This document shows positions 35,624 to 45,888 of a DNA stretch of 63,297 bases, piece by piece (the first letter of the stretch is position 1; each line of letters begins with the position of its first letter). The DNA lies in the NCBI RefSeq assembly GCF_024655565.1, contig NZ_JANKOF010000018.1, positions 1-63,297 of the forward strand, read 5' to 3'. The stretch is from Nitratireductor sp. ZSWI3 (GTDB taxonomy: Bacteria > Pseudomonadota > Alphaproteobacteria > Rhizobiales > Rhizobiaceae). A program made the translations under genes and the position numbers. The notes beneath the pieces are model-generated. The model had not been told where the DNA came from. It saw only the letters and a program-made list of their open reading frames with translations, and did not search any database.

Positions 35624-37012
35624 ATGACAAAGACTTTGCAATGTATTTCCCCCATCGACGGCTCGGTCTATGCCGAGCGTCCCGTCATGGATCCGGACAA
35701 GGCGGCCGCCCTGCTGGGGCGTGCGAGGCACGCCCAGAAGGCCTGGGCCAGACGCCCGCTCGACGAGCGCATCGCGCTGGTCAACGCCGGCGTCGCGCGC
35801 CTCAACGAGATGGCCGACGAGGTGGTGCCGGAGCTTGCCCACATGATGGGCCGGCCGGTGCGCTATGGCGGCGAGTTCGGCGGCATGAACGAGCGCTCAG
35901 CCTATATGGCCGGGATCGCCGCGCGCGCCCTCGCCCCCATCGTGATCGAGGATTCGGAGACCTTCGACCGGCACATCCAGCGCCAGCCGCATGGCGTGGT
36001 CGGCGTCATCGCGCCGTGGAACTATCCCTATATGACGGCGATGAACACCATCGTGCCCGGCCTGATCGCCGGCAATGCGGTGGCCGTCAAGCACGCCACC
36101 CAGACGCTGCTCGTCGGCGAGCGCATCGTGCGCGCCTTCCATGAGGCGGGCATTCCGGAAGAGCTGTTCGTCAACCTGTTCCTCGACCATCAGGGCACCG
36201 AGGCCCTGATCGGCGCGCGCGCCTTCGACTTCGTCAACTTCACCGGTTCCGTCGGTGGCGGTCGGGCCATCGAGCGGGCCGCCGCCGGCACCTTCACCGG
36301 CCTCGGGCTGGAGCTCGGCGGCAAGGACCCCGGCTATGTCATGGAGGACGCCGACCTCGACTGGGCGGTCGATGTGCTGATGGACGGTGCGATGTACAAT
36401 GCCGGCCAGTGCTGCTGCGGCATCGAGCGCATCTATGTGGCCGCGCCGCTGTTCGACGCCTTCGTCGAGAAGTCCGTCGACTGGGTGTCGAAGCTGAAGC
36501 TCGGCAACCCGCTGTCGCAGGAAACCACGATCGGGCCGATGGCCAACCGGCGCTTTGCCGACATGGTGCGCTCGCAGACCGGGGATGCCGTCGCGCAAGG
36601 GGCGAGGCCGCTGGTCGATCCGAAACTGTTTCCTGAGGACGACGGCGGCACCTATCTGATGCCGCAGATCCTGGTCGACGTGAACCACCAGATGCGTGTG
36701 ATGCGCGAGGAGACCTTTGGTCCCCTGGTCGGCATCATGCCGGTCAAGGACGATGCCGAGGCTCTGACCCTGATGAACGACTGCGAGTTCGGCCTCACCG
36801 CCTCGCTGTGGACCGCCGATCCCGAGCGCGCGGCGCGTCTCGGCGCCGAGATCGAGACCGGCACCGTGTTCATGAACCGCGCCGACTATCTCGACCCTGC
36901 CCTCTGCTGGACCGGCTGCAAGAACACCGGCCGCGGCGGCGCGCTGTCGGAGATCGGCTACCACAACCTGACCCGTCCGAAATCCTATCACCTCAGGAAG
37001 AAGCAAGCATGA
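35624..37012 (+). CDS. NAD(P)+ aldehyde dehydrogenase of the ligase cluster
   Basis: 462 aa. Oxidises an aldehyde to acid. ALDH fold: IAPWNYPYMTAMNTIVPG, LELGGKDPGYV with the general-base Glu, nucleophile Cys in NAGQCCCGIERIYVA, and C-terminal EETFGPLVGIMPV. Length slightly short of the usual 480-500. Two bases after the ligase stop; overlaps the alcohol dehydrogenase by ATGA. Expected to receive the aldehyde formed by the next enzyme. Confidence 0.93.
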   Translation: MTKTLQCISPIDGSVYAERPVMDPDKAAALLGRARHAQKAWARRPLDERIALVNAGVARLNEMADEVVPELAHMMGRPVRYGGEFGGMNERSAYMAGIAARALAPIVIEDSETFDRHIQRQPHGVVGVIAPWNYPYMTAMNTIVPGLIAGNAVAVKHATQTLLVGERIVRAFHEAGIPEELFVNLFLDHQGTEALIGARAFDFVNFTGSVGGGRAIERAAAGTFTGLGLELGGKDPGYVMEDADLDWAVDVLMDGAMYNAGQCCCGIERIYVAAPLFDAFVEKSVDWVSKLKLGNPLSQETTIGPMANRRFADMVRSQTGDAVAQGARPLVDPKLFPEDDGGTYLMPQILVDVNHQMRVMREETFGPLVGIMPVKDDAEALTLMNDCEFGLTASLWTADPERAARLGAEIETGTVFMNRADYLDPALCWTGCKNTGRGGALSEIGYHNLTRPKSYHLRKKQA

Positions 37013-38154
37013 CACTCGTCGCCAACTGGTCCTACCCGACATCGATCCGCTTCGGCGCCGGACGCATCAAGGAGCTGGCGGAAGCCTGCAGGGCCGCCGG
37101 CATCGAACGACCCCTGCTCGTCACCGACCGCGGCCTGGCCGGCATGGAGATCACCGCGACCGCGCTCGACGTGCTGGAGGCGGCGGGCCTCGGCCGCGCC
37201 ATGTTCTCCGATGTCGACCCGAACCCGAACGAGAACAACCTCAAAGCCGGCATCAGGACGTTCAAGGACGGCGGCCATGACGGCGTCGTCGCCTTTGGCG
37301 GCGGCTCCGGCCTCGACCTCGGCAAGCTCGTCGCCTTCATGGCCGGCCAGAGCCGGCCCGTGTGGGACTTCGAGGACATCGGCGACTGGTGGACCCGCGC
37401 CGATGCCGCCAGGATCGCCCCCAACGTCGCCGTGCCGACGACCGCCGGCACCGGCTCGGAGGTGGGCCGCGCCGGCGTCCTGACCAATTCGGCGACGCAT
37501 GTGAAGAAGATCATCTTCCATCCGAAGATCCTGCCCTCCGTGGTGATCTGCGATCCCGAGCTGACGGTCGGCATGCCCAGGGCGATCACCGCCGGCACCG
37601 GCATGGACGCCTTCGCCCACTGCCTGGAGGCCTATTCCTCGCCCTTCTACCATCCGATGAGCCAGGGCATCGCGCTCGAGGGCATGCGGCTGGTGAAGGC
37701 ATATCTGCCGCGCGCCTATGCGGACGGGGCGGACATCGAGGCTCGCGCCCAGATGATGAGCGCAGCCGCCATGGGCGCCGTCGCCTTCCAGAAAGGGCTC
37801 GGCGCCATCCACGCCCTGTCGCACCCGGTCGGAGCGCTCTACAACACCCATCACGGCACGACCAACGCCGTGGTGATGCCGCCGGTGCTGAGGCTCAACC
37901 GGCCGGCGATCGAGGATCGCATCGCCGCCGCCGCCGCCTATCTCGGCATTTCCGGCGGCTTCGACGGCTTCTACGATTTCGTCATCGGCCTGCGCGCCGA
38001 GCTCGGCATCCCCGACAAGCTCTCGGCGCTCGGCGTCGGCACCGACCGCATCGACGAGATGGTGGCAATGGCGCTGGAAGATCCAAGCGCCGGAGGCAAC
38101 CCGGTCAAGATGACGGCGGAGAATACGAAGGCGTTGTTTGAGGCGTGTATTTGA
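37009..38154 (+). CDS. Iron-containing alcohol dehydrogenase
   Basis: 381 aa, group III metal-dependent alcohol dehydrogenase. NAD-binding FGGGSGLDLGKLVAFM and TTAGTGSEVGRAGVLT; iron ligands in GTGMDAFAHCLEAYSSPFYHP and ALSHPVGALYNTHHGTTNAVVMP. Likely oxidises the primary alcohol function of the glutamylated or free substrate. Last gene of the operon, followed by a RIME-like repeat. Confidence 0.93.
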   Translation: MTLVANWSYPTSIRFGAGRIKELAEACRAAGIERPLLVTDRGLAGMEITATALDVLEAAGLGRAMFSDVDPNPNENNLKAGIRTFKDGGHDGVVAFGGGSGLDLGKLVAFMAGQSRPVWDFEDIGDWWTRADAARIAPNVAVPTTAGTGSEVGRAGVLTNSATHVKKIIFHPKILPSVVICDPELTVGMPRAITAGTGMDAFAHCLEAYSSPFYHPMSQGIALEGMRLVKAYLPRAYADGADIEARAQMMSAAAMGAVAFQKGLGAIHALSHPVGALYNTHHGTTNAVVMPPVLRLNRPAIEDRIAAAAAYLGISGGFDGFYDFVIGLRAELGIPDKLSALGVGTDRIDEMVAMALEDPSAGGNPVKMTAENTKALFEACI

Positions 38155-38170
38155 GGAGAGCCTTGCGCCC

Positions 38171-38301
38171 GCCCCTCATCCGCCTGCCGGCACCTTCTCC
38201 CCGCCTGCGGGGAGAAGGAAGCTGGTTGATACGCCGCGGAATACCCGCCAACGTGCAAGCCCCCTCTCCCCGTTCACGGGGAGAGGGTAAGGGTGAGGGG
38301 C
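38171..38301. repeat. RIME-like double-hairpin repeat, copy 2
   Basis: GCCCCTCATCC at 38171-38181 pairs with GGGTGAGGGGC at 38291-38301 with one mismatch. Internal hairpins: CCTTCTCCCCGC arms around CT at 38193-38218, and CCCTCTCCCCG arms around TTCA at 38262-38287. The first 47 bases nearly equal those of copy 1 at 8.8 kb; the middle differs. Again located between convergent gene ends. Confidence 0.88.
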
Positions 38302-38320
38302 GATCTCCCGACGCCACCAT

Positions 38321-40999
38321 CTACAACGCCAGCGACACCGTGATCACCCCCGCCTCGCTGCCGCCTTCCTTGACCTCGAAGCCGAACTCCCGGCACATGT
38401 TCAGCATCTTCGTGTTGTCGGACAGAACGATGCCCTCGATGGCGCCGATGCCTTCCGCCTTGCCGTAATCGATGAGCTGCTTCAGCAGCGCGAAGCCGAG
38501 GCCGTGGCCCTGCAGGTCGGTGCGCACCAGAAGGCCGTATTCGGCCACCTCCTTGTCCGGATCGGACGACAGGCGGCCGATGCCCGCCATCTCGCCGTCC
38601 TCGGCCCGGAGCGCGATGAAAGCCATGTCGCGCTCGTAGTCGAGCTGGGTCAGCCGCAGCAGCATCTCGTCCGGGAAATGCTTGCGCGGCGCGAGGAAGC
38701 GGAAGCGGATGTCCTCCGGTGAGACGCGGGCGAGAAAATCCGGGAACAGGGCCACATCCGCCGGCTTGATGGGCCGCAGATGATAGGGATGGCCTTCGAG
38801 GTCGACGTCCTTCTCCCAGCCGTCTGGATAGGGCCTGATGGCGATGTCCGGGTTCGGCCCCTTGCGATCGATCTGCGAAGGCTCGATCTCGAGGCGCGCG
38901 TCGAGCGCCACGACGCCCTCGCTGTCGGCGATCAGCGGATTGATGTCCATGCCCTTGATGCAGGGGAAATCGACGATCATCTGCGACATGGCGTTGAGCG
39001 CCCCGATAATCGCCTCGCGATCGGCCGGCGCGCGGTCGCGATAGCCGGCGAGCAGCTTGCCGATGCGCGTCGAGGCCAGAAGATCGCCGGCCAGCACGTC
39101 GTCGAGCGGCGGCAGGGCGATGGCCGTGTCGTCGACCACCTCGACCGAGGTGCCGCCGGCGCCGAACAGCACCACCGGGCCGAAGACGGGATCCTGGCTG
39201 ACGCCGAGGATCAGCTCATGCGCATGCTTGCGCGAGACCATCGGCTGCACGACGAACCCTTCGAGCGCCGCTTCGGAGCCCGCCTCCTGCAGGCGCCGCA
39301 CGATCGCTTCGGCAGCAGCCGTGGCCGCTTCCGGCGTCTTCAGATCGAGCGCCACGCCGCCCACATCCGATTTGTGGCTGATCGTCTTCGACAGCAGTTT
39401 GACGACCACGCGGGCCGACGTTTCGAGGAGCTTTCCGGCGGCCCCGCCGACAGCCTGCGGCGTCTCGACCACGACAGTCTCCGGCACCGGAATGCCGTAG
39501 GCGGCGATCGCCGCCTTCGCCTCGGGCTCGGTCAGCATGCGCCGCCCCTCGGCGGCCGCCTGGCGCAGAATCGACGCCAGCGCCTCGCGATCGCCCCGCA
39601 CATCCTCGCTGCGGCTGGACGGCACACGGGTCAGCGCCTTCTGCGCCCGCGACCACTCGCCGAGATAGGAGAGCGCCGCGGTGGCGCTCGACGGCGTGCT
39701 GAAATTCGCAATGCCGGCATCCTGCAGGATGCGTCGCCCCTCGCGCGCTTTCTCCTCGCCCAGCCAGCAGGTGATCAGCGGCTTGCCATTGACCTTGCCG
39801 CGATCGGCCAGGGCGGCGACCGCCCGCGCCGCATCCGAGGGCGAGGCAAGGCCGGTCGGACAGTTGAACACCAGAACCGCATCCGTGTTCTGGTCGTCGG
39901 CGACCGCCAGGACGGCCTCGCTGTAGCGTTCCGCCGGCGCGTCGCCGATGATGTCGGCCGGATTGGCGTGCGACCAGTTGGGCGGCAGCGCGCGGTCGAG
40001 CCGCTCCAGCGTGTGCGGTGTGAATTCGGCCAGCGCACCGTTGAGGTCTATCAGCCGGTCGACGGCGAGCACCCCGGCACCGCCGCCATTGCTGACGATG
40101 CCCACCTGCGAGCGCTGCAGCGGCGCGAAGCGGGCGAGGATCTCGGCCGCATCGAACAGCTCGCCGAGATCGATGACGCGCAGGATGCCGGCACGCCGCA
40201 GCGCCGCCTCCACCACGCGATCGGCGCCCGACAGCGCCCCGGTGTGCGTGGCCGCCGCCTTGGCCGCCTCGGCATGCCGGCCGGCCTTGATGGCGATGAC
40301 CGGCTTGAGACGCGCCGCCGCGCGCGCCGCGGTCATGAATTTGCGCGGGCTGGGGACGGTCTCCAGATACATCAGGATGCCGCGCGTCCGGCCGTCGCCG
40401 GCGAGCATCTCCAGATAATCGCCGACATCGACGTCGGCCATGTCACCGAGCGAGACGATGTGCGAGAAGCCTATCCCCTCCGCCGCCGCCCAATCGACGA
40501 GAGAGGTGGCGATGGCGCCGGATTGGGAAAGCAGGGCCAGCCCGCCGGATTTCGGCTGCATATGGGCGAAGCTGGCATTGAACTTCATCGGCGGCACCAT
40601 CAGCCCGACCGTGTTCGGCCCGATGATGCGGAAGAGATACGGCTTGGCGGCGTCGAGCATCGCCTGCCGCAGGCCGTTCTCGCGCGTCAGCCCGGCGGTG
40701 ATGACCACCGCGGCGCGCGTTCCCTTCTTGCCGAGTTCGCCGATAAGGCCCGGCACGGCTTGCGGCGGCGTGAGGATGACGGCGAGGTCCGGCACGGCGG
40801 GAATGTCGCGTACCCTGCGATAGCAACGCCGGCCGGCGACCTCGGTGTATTTCGGATTGACCGGCCAGATCTCCCCCTCGAAGCCTCCGACGAGGAGATT
40901 CTGCATGACGATTTGGCCCACCGCGCCCGGCCGGTTGGACGCGCCGAGCACGGCGACCGAGGTCGGGCGGGCGGCGAACTCGAGATTGCGGATCGTCAT
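38321..40999 (-). CDS. Pat-type protein lysine acetyltransferase (NDP-acyl-CoA-synthetase-like + GNAT)
   Basis: 892 aa. N-terminal CoA-binding and succinyl-CoA-ligase-like domains (about 1-460; SVAVLGASNRPGAVGQIV, GRHAEAAKAAATHTGALSGAD), an ATP-grasp domain (about 480-700; TEPEAKAAIAAYGIPVPET, VVVKLLSKTISHKSDVGGV) and a C-terminal GNAT domain (about 730-890; GLLVRTDLQGHGLGFALLKQLIDYGKAEGI). This order is that of PatZ/Pka, which acetylates acetyl-CoA synthetase and other central enzymes with acyl-CoA. Convergent with the alcohol dehydrogenase operon. Whether the ligase part is active cannot be told here; the His of THTGALSG is retained. Confidence 0.93.
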   Translation of the reverse strand: MTIRNLEFAARPTSVAVLGASNRPGAVGQIVMQNLLVGGFEGEIWPVNPKYTEVAGRRCYRRVRDIPAVPDLAVILTPPQAVPGLIGELGKKGTRAAVVITAGLTRENGLRQAMLDAAKPYLFRIIGPNTVGLMVPPMKFNASFAHMQPKSGGLALLSQSGAIATSLVDWAAAEGIGFSHIVSLGDMADVDVGDYLEMLAGDGRTRGILMYLETVPSPRKFMTAARAAARLKPVIAIKAGRHAEAAKAAATHTGALSGADRVVEAALRRAGILRVIDLGELFDAAEILARFAPLQRSQVGIVSNGGGAGVLAVDRLIDLNGALAEFTPHTLERLDRALPPNWSHANPADIIGDAPAERYSEAVLAVADDQNTDAVLVFNCPTGLASPSDAARAVAALADRGKVNGKPLITCWLGEEKAREGRRILQDAGIANFSTPSSATAALSYLGEWSRAQKALTRVPSSRSEDVRGDREALASILRQAAAEGRRMLTEPEAKAAIAAYGIPVPETVVVETPQAVGGAAGKLLETSARVVVKLLSKTISHKSDVGGVALDLKTPEAATAAAEAIVRRLQEAGSEAALEGFVVQPMVSRKHAHELILGVSQDPVFGPVVLFGAGGTSVEVVDDTAIALPPLDDVLAGDLLASTRIGKLLAGYRDRAPADREAIIGALNAMSQMIVDFPCIKGMDINPLIADSEGVVALDARLEIEPSQIDRKGPNPDIAIRPYPDGWEKDVDLEGHPYHLRPIKPADVALFPDFLARVSPEDIRFRFLAPRKHFPDEMLLRLTQLDYERDMAFIALRAEDGEMAGIGRLSSDPDKEVAEYGLLVRTDLQGHGLGFALLKQLIDYGKAEGIGAIEGIVLSDNTKMLNMCREFGFEVKEGGSEAGVITVSLAL

Positions 41000-41030
41000 G
41001 GGCGGAACCTCCGGTGGCCGCTAGATCGCG

Positions 41031-41061
41031 ATGATTTTGGATTGATTCAATCCAAAATCAT
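41031..41061. repeat. 15-bp-arm palindrome upstream of the acetyltransferase
   Basis: Arms ATGATTTTGGATTGA and TCAATCCAAAATCAT around a single T, perfect. It begins 32 bases before the acetyltransferase start and is far more AT-rich than the surroundings. Resembles the intergenic palindromes common in Rhizobiales; an operator role for the acetyltransferase promoter is also possible. Confidence 0.75.
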
Positions 41062-41083
41062 AAACGCGAACGCTTTCGAGAAG

Positions 41084-41138
41084 TTAGAGCGGGATGCGGG
41101 CGGAAAACCGCTTCACACTTTTCCTCATCCCGCTCTAA
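41084..41138. repeat. TTAGAGCGGG intergenic inverted repeat
   Basis: TTAGAGCGGG (41084-41093) and CCCGCTCTAA (41129-41138) enclose a GCGG/CCGC inner pair. I know this AGAGCGGGATG-type element as a frequent intergenic repeat of rhizobia. With the palindrome 23 bp away it makes one mosaic in the gap between the acetyltransferase and TauE genes. Confidence 0.75.
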
Positions 41139-41218
41139 GTGCGCAACGCACTATAGCCGCAACCCGCAAGAGGAATGCAAGTCGCCGAGCGCAGTTCCCG
41201 ATCAAACGCAGTCAGGAC

Positions 41219-42055
41219 CTATGAGGTGAGCATCCTGATCGCCGTGATGGCCAGGAACAGCGCGAAGACGCGCTTCAGGTTCTTCGCGTCGAGGGCGTGC
41301 GCCAGCCGCGTGCCGAGCGGGGCGAAGAGATAGCTGACGGGAGCGATGATCAAGGCCGCGGGCAGGCTCACATAGCCGAGGCTGCCCGGCGGCAGCCCTT
41401 CGACGCCGAGCCCGGCATAGAGAAAGCCGGCGACGCCCGGCACGGCGATCAGCAACCCCATCGCCGCTGCCGTACCGACGGCGCGGTGGGCCGGGAAGGA
41501 GAAGGCGGAAAGCGTCGGCACCGACAGGGTGCCGCCGCCAATGCCCATCAGCGAGGAGATGATGCCGATGACGCCCGCGATCAGCCGGTTGATCCATTTG
41601 CTGACCGGCAGCGCTTCGGACACGACCAGGGTTTTCGGCAGGGCCATGTTGACGGCGACCAGCAGGCCGACGACGCCGAAAATGGCGCGCAGGCTGTCGC
41701 CGGAGACGACCTTCGCCAGACCGCCGCCGATCAATGCCCCGACGAACACCGCCGGCCCCCACAGCCTGAGAAGACTGCGATCGACCGTACCCCGCTTGGC
41801 GTGCGAGCGCATGGAGGAGATCGACGTCGGTATGATGGTCGCCAGCGACGTGGCGACCGCCAGGTGGCTCGCGTGTTCGGGCGCGATCCTGAAGGTGTGC
41901 AGCACCCAGAAGAGCACGGGCACGATGACGATGCCGCCGCCCACGCCGAGCAGGCCCGCCAGGATGCCGCCGATCATGCCGGTGACCGCCATGCCGGCTA
42001 TCAGCACCGCAATGGTCGTGGCATCGAAGGTGGAGGGATCGAATGCGAGTTCCAA
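41219..42055 (-). CDS. TauE/SafE-family (sulfite/organic anion exporter) permease
   Basis: 278 aa, about eight predicted helices in two repeats (GMIGGILAGLLGVGGGIVIVPV and GIISSLMGIGGGTLSVPTL), which are the paired family signatures. Exports sulfite, sulfoacetate or similar anions in studied members. It stands alone, convergent to nothing close, with no sulfonate enzyme beside it; substrate unknown. Confidence 0.9.
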   Translation of the reverse strand: MELAFDPSTFDATTIAVLIAGMAVTGMIGGILAGLLGVGGGIVIVPVLFWVLHTFRIAPEHASHLAVATSLATIIPTSISSMRSHAKRGTVDRSLLRLWGPAVFVGALIGGGLAKVVSGDSLRAIFGVVGLLVAVNMALPKTLVVSEALPVSKWINRLIAGVIGIISSLMGIGGGTLSVPTLSAFSFPAHRAVGTAAAMGLLIAVPGVAGFLYAGLGVEGLPPGSLGYVSLPAALIIAPVSYLFAPLGTRLAHALDAKNLKRVFALFLAITAIRMLTS

Positions 42056-42283
42056 AACTGTCCGTCCTTGTGATGGGATTGCACCGCCGGCCGCATGGAT
42101 AGCCGCCGACAGCGGCCGCGTCGAGAGAATATGAACGACCGCGCATCGCGGCGCCCACCTCCCTTGGTATTAACCCTTCGGCGTATTGACAGACGCGGCG
42201 CCGACGGCAGACTTGCGAGGAACCGCTATCGGCCCCGGACCGGGAAAGTGGAGAAGCAAGAGAAGGGCCGCGGGAGGAAAAAC

Positions 42284-43243
42284 ATGGACGGACGCAGTCT
42301 TCTGCACCATTCAGACAGGGTTCTTGCGGCGATCGATGCCAACCGGTCGGCCAGATCGGCGCTCGTCGCCTCCTGGCAGCGCTCGTGCAGGCTGCACCAG
42401 CTCGACCCGGCGGAGCGCCGGGCGCCGCGCCGCATCTCCGATCGCGAGCTGGCGGAGGCGCGGCAGCGGCTGGAGCCTTTGATCCGCTCGGCCCAGGCCG
42501 CGCTCGACCAGCTCTTCCTCGCCGTCGGCGGCGTCGGCTGCTGCGTCCTTCTGGCCGACCGCGAGGGCATTCCTCTCGAACGCCGCGGCGCCCCCGGCGA
42601 TGACGAGACCTTCCGCCAGTGGGGCCTGTGGACCGGCACGGTGTGGAGCGAGGAGAGCGAAGGCACCAACGGCATCGGCACCTGCCTGGTGGAACGCCGC
42701 ACGCTGACGATCCACCGCGACCAGCACTTCCATTCGCGCAACACGCTGCTCTCCTGCACCACCGCGCCCGTGCACGATCATGAGGGCCGGCTGGCCGGCG
42801 CGCTCGACGTCTCGTCCTGCCGCGCCGACCTGACCGAGGGCTTCGTCAGCCTGATCGCCACGGCGGCCGGCGACGCGGCCCGCCGTATCGAGGCGGAGAG
42901 CCTTCGCCTGGCCTATCCGAAAGCACGGATCATGCTCCTGCCGTCGGCCGACGCCGGCGCGCTGATCGCAGTGGACGGGGACGATCTGGTGATCGGCGCC
43001 ACCCGCACGGCGCGCGGTGCCCTCGGGCTTGCTGCCGGGCCGCTCGACCCGTTTCCTGCCGCCGAGGTGCTGGGCGGCCGGGAGCGAGCCGGCATCTGTC
43101 TTTCGGACGCCGAGCGCGGCGCCTTGCTGCGCGCCCTGGCAAGCGCCGGCGGCAACGTCTCGCAGGCCGCCCGCAGGCTCGGCATCTCGCGCGCCACGAT
43201 GCATCGGAAGATGGCGCGGCTCGGGATCCGGCGCCCTCACTGA
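42284..43243 (+). CDS. AcoR-like regulator lacking the AAA+ domain
   Basis: 319 aa. N-terminal AcoR/GAF sensor part (about 10-215: SALVASWQRSCRLHQLDPAE, GTVWSEESEGTNGIGTCL, CTTAPVHDHEGRLAGALDVS) joined directly to a Fis-type helix-turn-helix at the end (GNVSQAARRLGISRATMHRKMARLGI). The sigma-54-activating AAA+ module present in AcoR is missing, so no GAFTGA loop exists. GGGAGGAAAAAC precedes the ATG at 42284. It lies upstream of an aldehyde dehydrogenase and DUF779 pair, and a perfect palindrome sits 15 bases after its stop. Confidence 0.88.
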   Translation: MDGRSLLHHSDRVLAAIDANRSARSALVASWQRSCRLHQLDPAERRAPRRISDRELAEARQRLEPLIRSAQAALDQLFLAVGGVGCCVLLADREGIPLERRGAPGDDETFRQWGLWTGTVWSEESEGTNGIGTCLVERRTLTIHRDQHFHSRNTLLSCTTAPVHDHEGRLAGALDVSSCRADLTEGFVSLIATAAGDAARRIEAESLRLAYPKARIMLLPSADAGALIAVDGDDLVIGATRTARGALGLAAGPLDPFPAAEVLGGRERAGICLSDAERGALLRALASAGGNVSQAARRLGISRATMHRKMARLGIRRPH

Positions 43244-43258
43244 CGTTTTCGGCATCGA

Positions 43259-43280
43259 CCTGTCGCAGTTCTGCGACAGG
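43259..43280. promoter_or_regulatory. Perfect palindrome before the aldehyde dehydrogenase gene
   Basis: CCTGTCGCAG and CTGCGACAGG arms around TT, 99 bases before the ATG at 43380. TGTCGCA...TGCGACA dyads fit binding sites of Fis-type AcoR regulators. No T-run follows, so an operator is preferred over a terminator. Confidence 0.65.
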
Positions 43281-43379
43281 TGCGCCGGGCGCGCTCTCTT
43301 CCCCTGGCTGACAGCACCGCCTTTCCCTCCCATCCTTCCTTCATGCCGCAGGAGGCGGCGTTGAAATCGGGAGGTCTTC

Positions 43380-44897
<1,518 letters not shown>

Positions 44898-44971
44898 TCC
44901 GCCTCCCCTCCCAGGACGGACGGTGGCGCGGGGCAGTCTCCCGCGCCGCCACGCGTCAGCCGGAGAAGACC

Positions 44972-45316
44972 ATGCATGACAAGGTTTCCGCGACGCCGGC
45001 AGCGCTGGCGCTTCTGGGCGAGATCATCGCCGACCACGGGCCGGTGCTCTTCCACCAGTCGGGCGGCTGCTGCGACGGCTCCTCGCCCATGTGCTATCCG
45101 AGAGGCGACTTCATCGTCGGCGAACAGGACGTGCTGCTCGGCGCCATCGGCGACACGCCCGTCTACATCAGCGCCGCGCAGTTCGAAGCCTGGAAGCACA
45201 CCGATCTGGTCATCGACGTGGTGCCGGGGCGTGGCGGGATGTTCTCCCTCGACAATGGACGCGAACAGCGCTTCCTGACGCGCTCACGCGTGTGCCAGGT
45301 TCCACCTCACAGATAG
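44972..45316 (+). CDS. DUF779 protein
   Basis: 114 aa, starts at the ATG at 44972 after CGGAGAAG. DUF779 family: FHQSGGCCDGSSPMCYPRGDF with four Cys-type positions, probably a metal or iron-sulfur site, and LVIDVVPGRGGMFSLDNG. The family regularly follows ExaC/AcoD-type aldehyde dehydrogenases, suggesting a helper or electron-transfer role; function unproven. Its last ten bases overlap the convergent XRE-cupin gene. Confidence 0.88.
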   Translation: MHDKVSATPAALALLGEIIADHGPVLFHQSGGCCDGSSPMCYPRGDFIVGEQDVLLGAIGDTPVYISAAQFEAWKHTDLVIDVVPGRGGMFSLDNGREQRFLTRSRVCQVPPHR

Positions 45317-45888
45317 GGCGGCGTGCAGGCGGAAACGACCACGGTTCGGCGGTCTGAAAGATTGCGGAAACGATGCGGGATGCGGCTGTCGAAAAGATAG
45401 GCCTCGCCCGCCGTCAGGATACGGAACTGATCGCCGACATTGAGCGCCAGCTCCCCCTCCACCACATAGCCCCCCTCGCTCGAGGCATGCTGCAGCATGG
45501 ATTCGCCCGTGTCCGCACCCGGCTCATAGACCTCATGCAGGATCTGCAGATTGTGCAGCCGCGCATCGCCAATCTGGCGCAGGATCTCGAGACCGGCTCC
45601 CGAGACGCCGGGATTGATCGCCACGCGCGACGTCAGGTCGACCAGTTCGTCGGCCGAAAAATAGGGCCCCGGCTTGAGCTGCCGCTCGGGCTCGAAGAAA
45701 TCGGCCATGCTGACGCCCATGCCGCCGAGCACCTTGCGCAGCGTGGCGATGGAGGGGCTGATCTTGTTCTTCTCGATATTGGAAATCTGCGCATGCGGCA
45801 CGCCGGCCTGCTCGGCAAGCTGCCGCTGCGACAGCTTGCTGGCGCTGCGCATCGCCTTCAGGCGTATTCCGATATCGAAATCTTCCAT
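45307..45888 (-). CDS. XRE-cupin regulator (PuuR-like)
   Basis: 193 aa. N-terminal XRE helix-turn-helix (about 8-62: LKAMRSASKLSQRQLAEQAGVPHAQISNIEKNK) and C-terminal cupin (about 110-190: EGGYVVEGELALNVGDQFRILTAGEAYLFDSRIPHRF). This architecture is that of PuuR and related repressors of polyamine and amine catabolism. Divergent from the aminotransferase-ABC operon, whose control is its likely job. Overlaps the DUF779 gene at the 3' end. Confidence 0.88.
   Translation of the reverse strand: MEDFDIGIRLKAMRSASKLSQRQLAEQAGVPHAQISNIEKNKISPSIATLRKVLGGMGVSMADFFEPERQLKPGPYFSADELVDLTSRVAINPGVSGAGLEILRQIGDARLHNLQILHEVYEPGADTGESMLQHASSEGGYVVEGELALNVGDQFRILTAGEAYLFDSRIPHRFRNLSDRRTVVVSACTPPYL

Noticed and set aside
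38780-41224. 814-codon open frame on the plus strand
   Set aside because: Antisense to the Pat acetyltransferase and over its upstream repeats; very Arg-rich.
43300-43320. Possible sigma-54 promoter (TGGC...GC) before the aldehyde dehydrogenase
   Set aside because: The GG-GC spacing is one base too long, the TTGC element is absent, and the adjacent AcoR-like protein has no AAA+ domain.
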